Shown: positions 18,895 to 28,303 of the stretch, in pieces | Layout: each line of letters begins with the position of its first letter | Position numbering within the stretch: position 1 is the stretch's first letter | DNA from: Oscillospiraceae bacterium | GTDB lineage: Bacteria > Bacillota > Clostridia > Oscillospirales > Oscillospiraceae | Assembly: GCA_015067635.1 (NCBI GenBank) | Contig: SVMA01000005.1 | Location: 45,850-109,849 of the forward strand | DNA: 64,000 nt | Direction: 5' to 3' | Notes under the pieces: model-generated | Databases searched by the model: none | Seen by the model: the letters and a program-made list of their open reading frames with translations, nothing else | Told to the model about the DNA's origin: nothing | Made by a program: the position numbers and the translations under genes

Positions 18895-19599
18895 ATGGGT
18901 TTGAGATGGATTTGTCGCGGGGCGATATGGATTCTGACAGTGAGCTGTCTGTGGGGATGCAGCAGAAAAATACCAGAATCCATCTCTGCGCCCACGGTGT
19001 CAAAAGTCCATACCATCCACGCTGCGACCTCAGAGCAGACCCTGCCGTATACCATGGAAGGCAGCACCTTGGTCGCAGAAAAGCTCATGCGTTATCAAGG
19101 ATGCTATTGGGAGGACCGCAGCGGAGAAATCGTGACGGATGTAGCGGCATTGATGCTGTATAATCCCACCGAACGGCTGGTGGAATTCGGAGCCTTTGTG
19201 GTAGAGCAGGGAAAGGAAAATCTGTATTTTTTTGTCTATCAGCTGCCGCCAATGAGCCGTTGCCTTATTTTGGAAAAAAACCGAAAAGCCTATACCGATA
19301 CGGCCATCACCCGGGTACGGGAAATGAATATCCGTTGGGATTATCCGGAAATGTCCCGGGAACAGGTGGATTATTTGGGATTTGGGCCGTATTTAACGAT
19401 CATCAATCGGGAAGGGCGGGAGCAGGACCATGTGACGCTGCGGTACAAGCAATATGTAAAGGACGAGGATTATTATTTGGGGGGCATTGCTTATTCTGCC
19501 CACTTTTTCCGCCTTTTACCGGAGGAACGGCGTACCCTCAGACCGGAAAATTATGTCGCAGGCGAGTCCAAAATCGTATCCGTTCGCATCGGCAATTAG
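18895..19599 (+). CDS. Hypothetical lipoprotein
   Basis: 234 residues. Signal sequence with a lipobox-like LWGC (Cys22). The mature part has a beta-rich middle, including ALMLYNPTERLVEFGAFVVE, which resembles a small immunoglobulin-like domain, but I cannot place it in a family. Start ATG 18895, with AAAGGGG (18881-18887) 7 bases upstream; the ATG at 18889 is too close. Monocistronic with its own promoter. Function unknown. Confidence 0.7.
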   Translation: MGLRWICRGAIWILTVSCLWGCSRKIPESISAPTVSKVHTIHAATSEQTLPYTMEGSTLVAEKLMRYQGCYWEDRSGEIVTDVAALMLYNPTERLVEFGAFVVEQGKENLYFFVYQLPPMSRCLILEKNRKAYTDTAITRVREMNIRWDYPEMSREQVDYLGFGPYLTIINREGREQDHVTLRYKQYVKDEDYYLGGIAYSAHFFRLLPEERRTLRPENYVAGESKIVSVRIGN

Positions 19600-19645
19600 C
19601 CCAGGAAACAAAAATGGTGTATTTCCGCCATAATTAATGAAATAT

Positions 19646-19674
19646 TAGACATTTCCTGCTTTTTGTGTTATAAT
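19646..19674 (+). promoter_or_regulatory. Promoter of the RACo-like gene
   Basis: TAGACA (19646-19651) and TATAAT (19669-19674), 17-base spacer, 30 bases before the start codon. Confidence 0.7.
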
Positions 19675-19704
19675 GACAAAAATGCGAAGAAGCGAGGTTT
19701 TTTC

Positions 19705-21633
19705 ATGGCAAAGGTTATTTTTCAGTTGGAAGGTGCCGGTGCGGTGACTGTGGATGCTAATGTGGGCGACAATCTTTTGGAATTGGCGCGCAGGGTTAAT
19801 GTGGCAATTGATGCACCCTGCTCCGGAAACGGGTCGTGTGGCAAGTGCCGTGTACAACTGTTGGAGGGTGAGGTGGAGACCATTCCCTCCCGCCATATTT
19901 CCCAGGAGGAATTTGATGCCGGCTGGCGTCTCAGCTGTAATTGCAAGGTGACCGGCGACTGTACGGTTTTGGTGCCGGATATTGCCAGTGCGTATCAGTC
20001 CCGGATGAAAACGGCAGACCTGAGCAGTCCTCAGGAAGTGGCGATTTTTGAGACCGCCCAGCGGGAATTGAAGGAAAGCGGGATTGTTTTTGAAAACCCG
20101 TTCCGCAGTGGTGTGGTTTCCATGACAGCACCTTCGCAGGAGGATACAATGCCCGATGTTGAACGGTTTATCTGGGCAGTTGAAGGGACCTTTGGCGTTG
20201 AAAAGGTGGAGATTCCCTACACAGTGATGGTCAAGCTGGCAAGCACCCTGCGGGCAAATGATTTTACCGTGTCCGTAAAGGGAGAAGTCAAGGGAAGCAC
20301 CTTCAAATGTATGGAGATTTGCGCTCCCGAGGATACTGCTTTGGTGGGATGTGCCATTGACATCGGCACTACAACGGTTACCATGGTGCTGGTAAATTTG
20401 GAAAGTGGAGAAATTCTTGCAAAGGGTTCTTCTGGAAACGGACAGATCCGTTACGGTGCGGATGTAATTAACCGCATCATTCAGCAAAGCCGTCCCGGCG
20501 GTAAAGAGAAACTGCAGAAAGCCATTGTGGAGGAAACACTCGCTCCCATTATCCGCAATTTGTGCCGTTCGGCAAAGGTGACACCGGAAAGTGTGGTGCG
20601 TATAAGCGTCGGTGCAAATACCACCATGAACCATCTTCTTGTGGGAGTGGATTCCGATCCGGTGCGGATGGATCCCTATATTCCCAGCTTTTTCGGATGG
20701 GATGGACTGCTGGCAGGGGATTTGCGTCTGCCGGTAAATCCATTGGCTCCGGTACTGATTGCGCCAAACATCGGCTCCTATGTAGGCGGCGATATTACGG
20801 CAGGCACTCTGGCAAGCCTGATCTGGGACAAGGATGAAATGAGCCTGTTTATCGATTTGGGCACCAATGGGGAAATTGTATTTGGTAATCGGGATTTTCT
20901 GATGAGCTGTGCCTGCTCTGCCGGTCCTGCCTTTGAGGGCGGCGACATTTCCTGCGGTATGCGGGCTACGGATGGAGCAGTGGAAGCTTGTGTATTGGAT
21001 CGGGAGACCATGGAACCCAAATTGACGGTTGTGGGCGACGCAGGACAAAAATGCGTGGGCATCTGCGGCAGTGGTATTATTGATATAATCTCTGAGCTCT
21101 TCCGTTGCGGTATCATCAATGCCAAGGGACTGTTTATCCGTGAGGGAAACCGTGTGAAACGGGATCAGCATGGCATGGGGCGGTACATTTTGGCATTTCC
21201 CGAGGAAACGGAGACCGGCAGGGAAGTGTCCATCAATGAAGTGGATATTGACAATTTTATTCGCGCAAAGGGTGCGATTTTCTCGGCTATTGATACGCTG
21301 TTGCAGTCTGTTGATATGACTGTGGAGTGCATTGATCGGGTGTATGTTGCCGGCGGTATCGGATCCGGCATCAATATGAAAAATGCGGTGAATATCGGTA
21401 TGCTGCCGGATGTGGACCTGGAAAAGTTCCAATACATTGGCAATTCCTCTCTCACCGGTGCCTATGCTATGGTGCTCAGTGATGGGGCAACCGCCAAATG
21501 TGCAGAGGTGGGGGCCAATATGACATATCTGGAATTGTCCACATACCCCGGATATATGGATTCCTTTGTGGCGGCCTGCTTCCTGCCGCATACGGATGCA
21601 CGGCTGTTTCCCAGCAGCTGCCAGGAGGTTTGA
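19705..21633 (+). CDS. RACo-like corrinoid-activation protein (2Fe-2S ferredoxin + ASKHA ATPase)
   Basis: 642 residues. The N-terminal 2Fe-2S ferredoxin domain has Cys39, Cys45, Cys48 and Cys78 (CSGNGSCGKC, then SCNC). A linker region and a large actin-like ATPase part follow: AIDIGTTTVTMVLV, DLGTNGEI and CGSGIIDII are its phosphate-binding turns. This is the layout of RACo proteins, which use ATP to reduce Co(II) corrinoid back to Co(I) in methyl-transfer systems. No corrinoid protein or methyltransferase is encoded in this window, so the client is elsewhere or different. ATG 19705 follows GCGAGG by 7 bases; the DUF3786 gene starts 2 bases after the stop. Confidence 0.88.
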   Translation: MAKVIFQLEGAGAVTVDANVGDNLLELARRVNVAIDAPCSGNGSCGKCRVQLLEGEVETIPSRHISQEEFDAGWRLSCNCKVTGDCTVLVPDIASAYQSRMKTADLSSPQEVAIFETAQRELKESGIVFENPFRSGVVSMTAPSQEDTMPDVERFIWAVEGTFGVEKVEIPYTVMVKLASTLRANDFTVSVKGEVKGSTFKCMEICAPEDTALVGCAIDIGTTTVTMVLVNLESGEILAKGSSGNGQIRYGADVINRIIQQSRPGGKEKLQKAIVEETLAPIIRNLCRSAKVTPESVVRISVGANTTMNHLLVGVDSDPVRMDPYIPSFFGWDGLLAGDLRLPVNPLAPVLIAPNIGSYVGGDITAGTLASLIWDKDEMSLFIDLGTNGEIVFGNRDFLMSCACSAGPAFEGGDISCGMRATDGAVEACVLDRETMEPKLTVVGDAGQKCVGICGSGIIDIISELFRCGIINAKGLFIREGNRVKRDQHGMGRYILAFPEETETGREVSINEVDIDNFIRAKGAIFSAIDTLLQSVDMTVECIDRVYVAGGIGSGINMKNAVNIGMLPDVDLEKFQYIGNSSLTGAYAMVLSDGATAKCAEVGANMTYLELSTYPGYMDSFVAACFLPHTDARLFPSSCQEV

Positions 21634-21634
21634 G

Positions 21635-22243
21635 ATGGAAATAGAAAACAATAAGGAAGAAGTGCCTTTTTCCTATTATGAGAATCTGTTTCGGGCGTTG
21701 GATGTGGAAGAAGCATCCCGGAGGACCGGTGTCAAATGGGACGGGAAAGAGTTTTATGTAAACCTACTGGGAAGAACTTTTGCCATTTCTCACCCGGATT
21801 ATTCCCTGCGTGCATTGGATGCAGGCAGCTTACCCCCGCTGCCGACCCAGACCTTCCTGCTTCGGTATTTGCTGGAAGGGAAGGCGCTTTCCGGGACAGA
21901 CACATGGCTGACCTTTCGAGAGATGCCCTGGGGAGAACTGTACATCAAGCCCTATACCGGACGGGTGCTGACCCGTGCGGCATTTACCTTTGGTACACGG
22001 ATCGCTGGGTTTCGTACTGCCTGTGAGAAAATGGGCGCAATCCCTGTAAATCATGGAGATGCGGGCTATCAATTTGATTTTATCGGCGGCTACCGGATGC
22101 AGATTCTGGTATGGGAAGGGGACGAAGAATTCCCACCCAATGCCCAGGTGCTGTACACAGATAACTTTGCGGAAGGCTTTGCCGCGGAGGACCGGGTAGT
22201 GGCGGGAGATATACTGATCAGCACGATCAAAAGGAATATGTAA
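21635..22243 (+). CDS. DUF3786 domain protein
   Basis: 202 residues, soluble. The sequence fits DUF3786 as I remember it: an early NLLGRTFAISHPDY, then TWLTFREMPWGELYI, AFTFGTRIAGF and LVWEGDEEFPPNAQVLYTDN. Function unknown. Start ATG 21635 lies 6 bases after AGGAGG, which is inside the end of the RACo-like gene; the 1-base gap implies translational coupling. This supports a joint role in corrinoid or C1 metabolism (inference). Confidence 0.75.
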   Translation: MEIENNKEEVPFSYYENLFRALDVEEASRRTGVKWDGKEFYVNLLGRTFAISHPDYSLRALDAGSLPPLPTQTFLLRYLLEGKALSGTDTWLTFREMPWGELYIKPYTGRVLTRAAFTFGTRIAGFRTACEKMGAIPVNHGDAGYQFDFIGGYRMQILVWEGDEEFPPNAQVLYTDNFAEGFAAEDRVVAGDILISTIKRNM

Positions 22244-22245
22244 TT

Positions 22246-22278
22246 AAAAAAAGTGCCTGTTGCAAAAGCAACAGGCAC
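22246..22278. terminator. Bidirectional terminator (DUF3786 / mreB)
   Basis: An 11-base perfect stem (22253-22263 with 22268-22278), loop AAAA. It is followed on the minus strand by a run of seven T and on the plus strand by AAGTTTT. Confidence 0.88.
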
Positions 22279-22283
22279 AAGTT

Positions 22284-23321
22284 TTATCCGCGCAGCAAGC
22301 GCTTTCTTGCAATGTTGATCGGACCTTCCTGCATGTGATTGATCCATGCAAGACTCTTTCCACAGCCGTAGGCCACGCAGGAAGCGGCATCATCGGCCAC
22401 AGCACAGGGAATGTGTGTGTATTCCATCAACAGCTGATCCATGCCCCACAGCTGACTGCTTCCGCCGGTCAGGGTAATGCCGGTTTCTGCAATGTCGCTC
22501 ACCAGCTCCGGAGAAGTGGCATCCAAAACGGATAATACCTCCTCTGCGATTTGGCGTGTGGGACGGCGGAGCGCTTCATATATTTCACCGGAGAGCAGGG
22601 GAACACTGCAAGGCACACCGGATTTGGCATCCCGCCCCTTGACGGTGTAGCTGACAGTTTCCTCCCGGGGACAGGCAGAACCGATCTGGATTTTTACATC
22701 CTCTGCTACGGCCTGCCCGATCAGAACATTGTGATTCTTTCGTACGGCACGGGCAATGGCTTCATCAAAGGCGTTGCCGGCAATTTTGATAGAGCTGGAG
22801 GTGGCTACGCCATTGAGGGTCAGCACCGCAATATCCGTAGTACCACAGCCGATGTTTACCACCATGTGGCCCTTGGGTCCGTGCAGATCCAATCCGGCAC
22901 CCAAACCGGCGGCCAGCGGTTCTTCGATCAGATATACCCGACGGGCACCGGCTTCAATGGCGGCATTGATAACGGTTCGCTCTTCCACTTCCGTCACGCC
23001 GCTGGGAACACTGATGACGACTCTGGGCTTTGGAGTAAAGAGGGAGGTTTTTGCAGTCGCCTTGAATAACTCCCGAAGCATTTGCACTGTCATTTCATGG
23101 TCGGAAATGACACCGTCCTTCAGCGGATGCATGGCCACAACATTGCCGGGAGTTCTGCCCAGCATATTGCGTGCGGCCGCACCGATTTGAATAATTTTTC
23201 CTGTGTTTTTATCCACAGCAACCACAGAGGGTTCCCGGATGACCACACCCATGCCATCTACGTAAATCGATACATTGGCGGTGCCCAGGTCCACGCCCAG
23301 GTCATGAGAAAATAGTTGCAT
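22284..23321 (-). CDS. mreB: Rod shape-determining protein MreB/Mbl
   Basis: 345 residues, the usual MreB length. Bacterial actin that organises lateral wall synthesis under the membrane. Phosphate-binding turns GVDLGTANVSIYV (near residue 10) and NIGCGTTDIAVL, then the adenosine motif TGGSSQL. The ATG at 23321 is preferred (AGGTGA about 6 bases upstream, inside the end of comF); a GTG at 23330 is possible. Last gene of the recD2-comF-mreB unit, apart from any mreCD. Whether it is MreB, Mbl or MreBH cannot be decided here. Confidence 0.93.
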   Translation of the reverse strand: MQLFSHDLGVDLGTANVSIYVDGMGVVIREPSVVAVDKNTGKIIQIGAAARNMLGRTPGNVVAMHPLKDGVISDHEMTVQMLRELFKATAKTSLFTPKPRVVISVPSGVTEVEERTVINAAIEAGARRVYLIEEPLAAGLGAGLDLHGPKGHMVVNIGCGTTDIAVLTLNGVATSSSIKIAGNAFDEAIARAVRKNHNVLIGQAVAEDVKIQIGSACPREETVSYTVKGRDAKSGVPCSVPLLSGEIYEALRRPTRQIAEEVLSVLDATSPELVSDIAETGITLTGGSSQLWGMDQLLMEYTHIPCAVADDAASCVAYGCGKSLAWINHMQEGPINIARKRLLRG

Positions 23322-23326
23322 AAGCT

Positions 23327-23995
23327 TCACCTGACTTTTTTATTTGCTTGGTGCCTTACTACGGCCATGGCACCACAATGAACTTCCTTTGCACCGGCAG
23401 TCAGCAGCATGCGGGCGCATTCTCCGGCGGTTGAACCGGTTGTAATCACATCATCCAGAAGCAGGATTCTTTTGCCTGTGAGGATTACAGCATCGGTGAC
23501 ACAGTAGGCACCCAAAACATTTGCACGCCGCTGTGCCTCTCCCGCAATACCCGATTGGGGCGGATTGTGGCGAATTTTACGCAGTAACCGCACCGGCTCC
23601 ATTCCCAATTCCTGTCCAACTGACTGCGCCAACAATTCCACTTGGTCGTAGCCGCGGGACAGCTTGCGCCTGGGACTAATGGGAACCCAGGTCAAAAGGT
23701 CGTAGGACTGCTCTTGCTGCTGTAATTTCAGGGAAAGAAGCCGTCCGTAGCCCTGAGCATAGCTTCGGGCACCGCGGAATTTATAGCGAAGCAGACTGCT
23801 TCTTGCATTATCTTCATAATACCAAACGGCGACCCAACTGTCAATAAAGGGAAACTTTTTTTGTAAATTTGTGCACAGCGGTGCATTTTCCCGACAGCTG
23901 TGGCACAAATCCAACTCCTCAGGTTCCAATATTTTTCGGCACAGCAGGCATTTGCTTGGAAACAGCAGCTGCCATAGTTTATTTGTTATTCTCAT
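23327..23995 (-). CDS. comF: ComF family protein (amidophosphoribosyltransferase-like)
   Basis: 222 residues. N-terminal zinc site Cys16, Cys19, Cys31, Cys34; the C-terminal phosphoribosyltransferase fold has the PRPP motif LLLDDVITTGST. ComF proteins support uptake of single-stranded DNA in natural transformation. Typical sequence marks are YKFRGARSYA and WVPISPRRKLSRGYDQ. The start overlaps the recD2 stop (TAATG). Confidence 0.93.
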   Translation of the reverse strand: MRITNKLWQLLFPSKCLLCRKILEPEELDLCHSCRENAPLCTNLQKKFPFIDSWVAVWYYEDNARSSLLRYKFRGARSYAQGYGRLLSLKLQQQEQSYDLLTWVPISPRRKLSRGYDQVELLAQSVGQELGMEPVRLLRKIRHNPPQSGIAGEAQRRANVLGAYCVTDAVILTGKRILLLDDVITTGSTAGECARMLLTAGAKEVHCGAMAVVRHQANKKVR

Positions 23996-26205
23996 TATGC
24001 TTTTCCTTGCAGACGCAGTTTTAGTCCGGTATATCGGCGGCCACGTTTTGCGTTTTCTGTCATTGCGGCAACGGTTTCAGCCCGCCCAACAACGATCAGC
24101 AGTTCCCGTGCACGAGTGATGGCGGTGTAGAGAACACTGCGGCTGAGCAGATAGGGAGAACCGCTCCAGGCAGAAAGAATCACTGCCCGGTACTCACTGC
24201 CCTGACTTTTATGCACCGTCATGGCGTAGGCCGGTTCCAGTTCGTTCAGTTGGGTAAAATCATAATCCGCCTGCCGATCGTCAAATACCACCGTCAGGGT
24301 CTCCATCTGGGGATCGATGGTGGCAATGGTGCCCACATCTCCGTTAAAAATACCGGTTCCGACGGCACTGCCATCCGTCTTTTTCCACATAATGTCGTAG
24401 TTGTTCCGGATTTGCATTACCCGATCTCCTTCCCGGAAGGAGAAATCACCGAACGGTCGCTCCCTTTTGCCACTGCCGGCAGGATTTAGCGCTGTCTGCA
24501 GCGCCTGATTCAGCACACCGGTGCCCACGCCGCCCTTTCGCGTGGGAGAAAGCACTTGAATTTGACTTGCCGGAATCCCCATTTTTTGAGGCAAACGGGT
24601 AGTGCAGAGTCCGGTGATGGTCTGCCGTATCTCCTCTTCTGAGCGACAGGGGAGGAAAAAGAAATCGCTGTTTACATTTTTCAGCTCCGGCATCTGACCG
24701 TTATTGACCCGGTGGGCGTTCATAACGATCAGGCTTTCCTGTGCCTGACGGAAAATCTCTGTCAGCCGAACGGAGGGCAAGACACCGCTTCGGAGCATAT
24801 CTCCAAAGGGAAACCCGGGGCCAACAGGGGGGAGCTGATCGGGGTCGCCCACGAAGATCAGCCGTTTTCCCTTGGGAATGGCATGGAGCAAGCTGTCCAG
24901 AAGCAGTACGTCCACCATACTCATTTCATCCACGATCACGGCATCGGTTTTCAGCGGGTTATTTTCATCCCGCAAAAAGACCATGTCGCCGCTGGCAGGG
25001 TCAATGGTGCATTCCAGAAGACGGTGAATGGTGGATGCCTCTTCACCGGTGACCTCGGTCAAACGCTTGGCGGCCCGTCCCGTTGGGGCGGCAAGAACAT
25101 AGCTTAACTGCATTTGCCCCAAAAGGGACAGAAGCCCCTTCAGAATCGTAGTTTTGCCGGTTCCGGGACCGCCGGTGATCAGCAAAACACCGGAAGTGAT
25201 GCTGGCACGAATGGCATCCTCTTGCTGTTGGGAATAGGAAATACGGCTCTCGGATGCCACGGCCTTCATGAGCTTCTCCAAATGCCTGGGGGCGGGGAAG
25301 GCGGTGAGGGCACTATCCAAAAGGCGCTGTGTAATATATTCTTCTGCTTCAAAAAGGCTGGGAAGATAGACCACCGTGATTCCGGCAAGGTCCACGCGAA
25401 TCAACTGCCGGTTGGCAACCAGGTCGTGAATGCCCGATGAGATGGCTTCGCTGTTTACAGACAATAGCTCGCCGGCGGCCAGAATCAATTTTTCCTGAGG
25501 TAAAAAGCTGTGACCTGCGGTCAGGTTATAGGTCATCTCAAACAGAATGCCGGCACGAATTCGCCGGGCATCCTCTCCGGAAATCCCCAAAGCAATTGCA
25601 AAACGGTCTACTGCACCGAAGGGCGCGTCCAGACCCTGTTCCATCAGCAAATAAGGGTCGTCGTAAAGCAGCTCTATGGTGCTTTCTCCGTAAACTTTGT
25701 AGGTGCGGACTGCCAGTTCGGCAGGGAGCTGATGAAGGGTAAAGAATTCCATCAGTTGACGCATTCCCACACGCTGGCGAAATTCCTCTCCGATGAGTCG
25801 CGCCTTTTCACGGGAAATGCCGGAAATTTCAGCAAGCCGTTCAGGCTGCTGTTCCATAACAAGCAGGGTTTGCTCGCCAAAGCGAGAAACAATACGGGCG
25901 GCGGTTTTCGGACCGATGCCCTTGATGATCCGGCTGGACAGATAGCTGAGAATCTCCGGTCCGGTCTGGGGGAGCATACGCTCTAAAAATTCTGCCTCAA
26001 ACTGACGTCCGTAGCTGGAGTGGGTGCTCCATTTTCCGGTGACCATCAGCCGTTCACCGATAGCAGGCAGAGGAATCGTTCCCACCACGGTTACCGTTTG
26101 TTTGTCGCCGGTGTCAAGGCGCAAAACAGCATAGCCGTTATCGTAATTTTGAAAAATCACGGCAGCAATCGTGCCCTGAAGGATATCCAGTTCCTGTTCT
26201 GTCAA
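23995..26205 (-). CDS. recD2: ATP-dependent DNA helicase RecD2
   Basis: 736 residues, typical of the stand-alone RecD2. Superfamily 1B 5'-3' helicase acting in repair and recombination; no RecB or RecC is present. The N-terminal OB-like and helix-hairpin region (YLSSRIIKGIGPKTAARIV) is followed by Walker A GGPGTGKTT, motif II VIVDEMSMVD, GDPDQLPPVGPG and the C-terminal AYAMTVHKSQGSEY. Start: TTG at 26205, 9 bases after AAGGAGG (26215-26221). First gene of the minus-strand unit with comF and mreB. Confidence 0.96.
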   Translation of the reverse strand: MTEQELDILQGTIAAVIFQNYDNGYAVLRLDTGDKQTVTVVGTIPLPAIGERLMVTGKWSTHSSYGRQFEAEFLERMLPQTGPEILSYLSSRIIKGIGPKTAARIVSRFGEQTLLVMEQQPERLAEISGISREKARLIGEEFRQRVGMRQLMEFFTLHQLPAELAVRTYKVYGESTIELLYDDPYLLMEQGLDAPFGAVDRFAIALGISGEDARRIRAGILFEMTYNLTAGHSFLPQEKLILAAGELLSVNSEAISSGIHDLVANRQLIRVDLAGITVVYLPSLFEAEEYITQRLLDSALTAFPAPRHLEKLMKAVASESRISYSQQQEDAIRASITSGVLLITGGPGTGKTTILKGLLSLLGQMQLSYVLAAPTGRAAKRLTEVTGEEASTIHRLLECTIDPASGDMVFLRDENNPLKTDAVIVDEMSMVDVLLLDSLLHAIPKGKRLIFVGDPDQLPPVGPGFPFGDMLRSGVLPSVRLTEIFRQAQESLIVMNAHRVNNGQMPELKNVNSDFFFLPCRSEEEIRQTITGLCTTRLPQKMGIPASQIQVLSPTRKGGVGTGVLNQALQTALNPAGSGKRERPFGDFSFREGDRVMQIRNNYDIMWKKTDGSAVGTGIFNGDVGTIATIDPQMETLTVVFDDRQADYDFTQLNELEPAYAMTVHKSQGSEYRAVILSAWSGSPYLLSRSVLYTAITRARELLIVVGRAETVAAMTENAKRGRRYTGLKLRLQGKA

Positions 26206-26360
26206 GCTGCTGCGCCTCCTTCCGTAAAGCTTACCTATAGTCTACAATATTTTCTGCCTGTTGAAAAGGATTTTTTATATCTTTTTTGTGAGAAAATCAA
26301 AAAGAGTGCATACTACTAAGAACACAGTGGCTTCATTCCCGGGTATTTACAAAAAAACTA

Positions 26361-26388
26361 TTGATTTTCAGCGCTTTTTCAGTATAAT
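26361..26388 (+). promoter_or_regulatory. Promoter of the ATP synthase operon
   Basis: TTGATT (26361-26366) and TATAAT (26383-26388), 16-base spacer, 45 bases before the first gene. Confidence 0.8.
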
Positions 26389-26433
26389 AATAACATAAAT
26401 TGGGAGAATTGGCTTTTTAAGGAGTGGCAGATA

Positions 26434-26685
26434 ATGAAAGATTTGTCATTGCTGGTGTGGCTGACACAGTTGGGGCTGTCTGTAGCTGTACCGCCTGTGA
26501 TGTTCATCCTGCTGGCCGTTTGGCTCAGGGACAGTCTGGGCTGGGGTGCATGGGTGATCTGGGTCGGGATCGGTCTGGGTATTTACTGTGCGGTTTACGG
26601 ACTGTATACCTCCTTAAAAACCCTGAAACGGCTGACGGAAGGGAAGAAGGAAGACCCACCGGCGGCTTTTAATGAGCATGAGTAA
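26434..26685 (+). CDS. AtpZ/AtpI-type small membrane protein
   Basis: 83 residues with two membrane helices (about residues 8-30 and 38-60) and a charged C-terminus. Size and position as first gene of the atp operon fit the AtpZ family, which aids ATP synthase assembly or ion supply. AAGGAG lies 9 bases before the ATG. The assignment rests mainly on context. Confidence 0.7.
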   Translation: MKDLSLLVWLTQLGLSVAVPPVMFILLAVWLRDSLGWGAWVIWVGIGLGIYCAVYGLYTSLKTLKRLTEGKKEDPPAAFNEHE

Positions 26686-26697
26686 GTTGGAGGAGCT

Positions 26698-27090
26698 ATG
26701 GATCCCAGAAAGATCGTATGGAAAGAAACCGCCATTGTCGCTGTCGGAGAATTGATCTGCTCCGGTGCGATGATTGCCGTATTTGCTGCCTTGGGATATT
26801 TTCAGATGAATGTTCTGTGGGGCGCGTTGGAAGGCAGTCTGGTAATGACGGTGAATTATTTTTTTATGGCCGTCACGGTGAATCAGGCTGCAGACCGGGC
26901 AGAACGGGGAGAAGTAAAGCAGGGTCAAAAAATGATCCAGCTGTCCTCGCTGATTCGTCTGGTACTGATGGGTGTGGCGATGGTGGTTGGTATCAAGTTG
27001 GGTGCAAATGTGATCGCATTGGTACTGCCGCTGGCGTTTTTGCGTCCCATTTTGATGCTGGCGGAGTTTTTCGGAAAGAAGGGTGATTGA
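26698..27090 (+). CDS. atpI: ATP synthase protein I
   Basis: 130 residues, four hydrophobic helices with a short charged loop (ADRAERGEVKQGQKM) in the middle. The pattern and its place before the a subunit fit AtpI, a helper of c-ring assembly. The stop TGA (27088-27090) overlaps the A of the atpB start codon. Confidence 0.78.
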   Translation: MDPRKIVWKETAIVAVGELICSGAMIAVFAALGYFQMNVLWGALEGSLVMTVNYFFMAVTVNQAADRAERGEVKQGQKMIQLSSLIRLVLMGVAMVVGIKLGANVIALVLPLAFLRPILMLAEFFGKKGD

Positions 27091-27980
27091 TGGACGGAAT
27101 TGAAGTAAAAGGCGCCCAAACCCTGTTCCAAATCGGCTCAATCGCCATTACAGAGACGATTTTCTCTCTCATCATTGTAACCCTCACGTTGGCAATCGCA
27201 GGCATCTTACTGGGAAGAAAGCTAAAGAAGCGTCCGGGGATGCTGCAGGTACTGACGGAAAAAGGGGTCAGTATGCTGATGAATCTGGTTCGGGATACCA
27301 TGGGCGAACACAATATGAATTGGGTGCCCTACATCGGTACGATTTTTCTTTCGTCCATTTTGGGAAGCCTGATCGGACTTACGGGCTTTTTGCGACCCAC
27401 CACAGCGGATCTTGCGGTGGTGCTGACCTGGGCGATTATGACCAGCGTGATCATTTGGTATCAGTCCATTAAACGCAACGGGGTTTGGGGCTGGCTGAAG
27501 GGCTTTACCGATCCCATCGTGGTGATGACACCGATGAATGTTGTTTCGGAGATTGCCCAACCTGTGGCAATGGCTTTCCGTCATTTTGGCAATGTGGCTG
27601 GCGGCAGCATTATTACGATGATCATCTATACAGCCCTGGCGTTGGCATCCACGGCATTGATCGGTCTACTGTCCTCAAATTGGATCATGCCCGGAATTTT
27701 GGCTGTGTTGGGAATCGTGCTTCTTATCATCGGAATCCGCAGGAAGAAAATGCTTCGAACAGTCGTGGCTGTTCTGTTGCTTATTATAGGAGCAACCGGA
27801 ATTGTGACGAAGCTGGGACTGTTGGGCAATGTTCAGATCCCTGTTTTACAGCTGGGAATCCCGGCGTTGCTAAGTCTTTACTTTGATTTGTTTTCCGGAT
27901 TCGTACAGGCCTTCGTGTTCAGTCTTTTGAGCATGGTCTACATTGCAGGAGCCTGTCCGCCACCGGAAACGCAGAAATAA
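27090..27980 (+). CDS. atpB: ATP synthase subunit a
   Basis: 296 residues, five to seven hydrophobic helices. This is the stator half-channel subunit of Fo. The key region is EIAQPVAMAFRHFGNVAGG, where the Arg is the conserved stator arginine facing the c ring. ATG 27090 overlaps the atpI stop; a TTG just before it (27087) is also possible. An extra hydrophobic stretch with RRKKM (about residues 190-240) makes the protein longer than the common 230-270 residues. Confidence 0.95.
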   Translation: MDGIEVKGAQTLFQIGSIAITETIFSLIIVTLTLAIAGILLGRKLKKRPGMLQVLTEKGVSMLMNLVRDTMGEHNMNWVPYIGTIFLSSILGSLIGLTGFLRPTTADLAVVLTWAIMTSVIIWYQSIKRNGVWGWLKGFTDPIVVMTPMNVVSEIAQPVAMAFRHFGNVAGGSIITMIIYTALALASTALIGLLSSNWIMPGILAVLGIVLLIIGIRRKKMLRTVVAVLLLIIGATGIVTKLGLLGNVQIPVLQLGIPALLSLYFDLFSGFVQAFVFSLLSMVYIAGACPPPETQK

Positions 27981-28262
<282 letters not shown>

Positions 28263-28303
28263 GCAGATCCCTTCCCGAATACGAACGGAAAGGAGCTGTA
28301 AGT

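Noticed and set aside
19645..21651. A 668-codon minus-strand open frame opposite the RACo-like gene
   Set aside because: Shadow of a biased coding strand; the plus-strand frame has ferredoxin and ATPase motifs.
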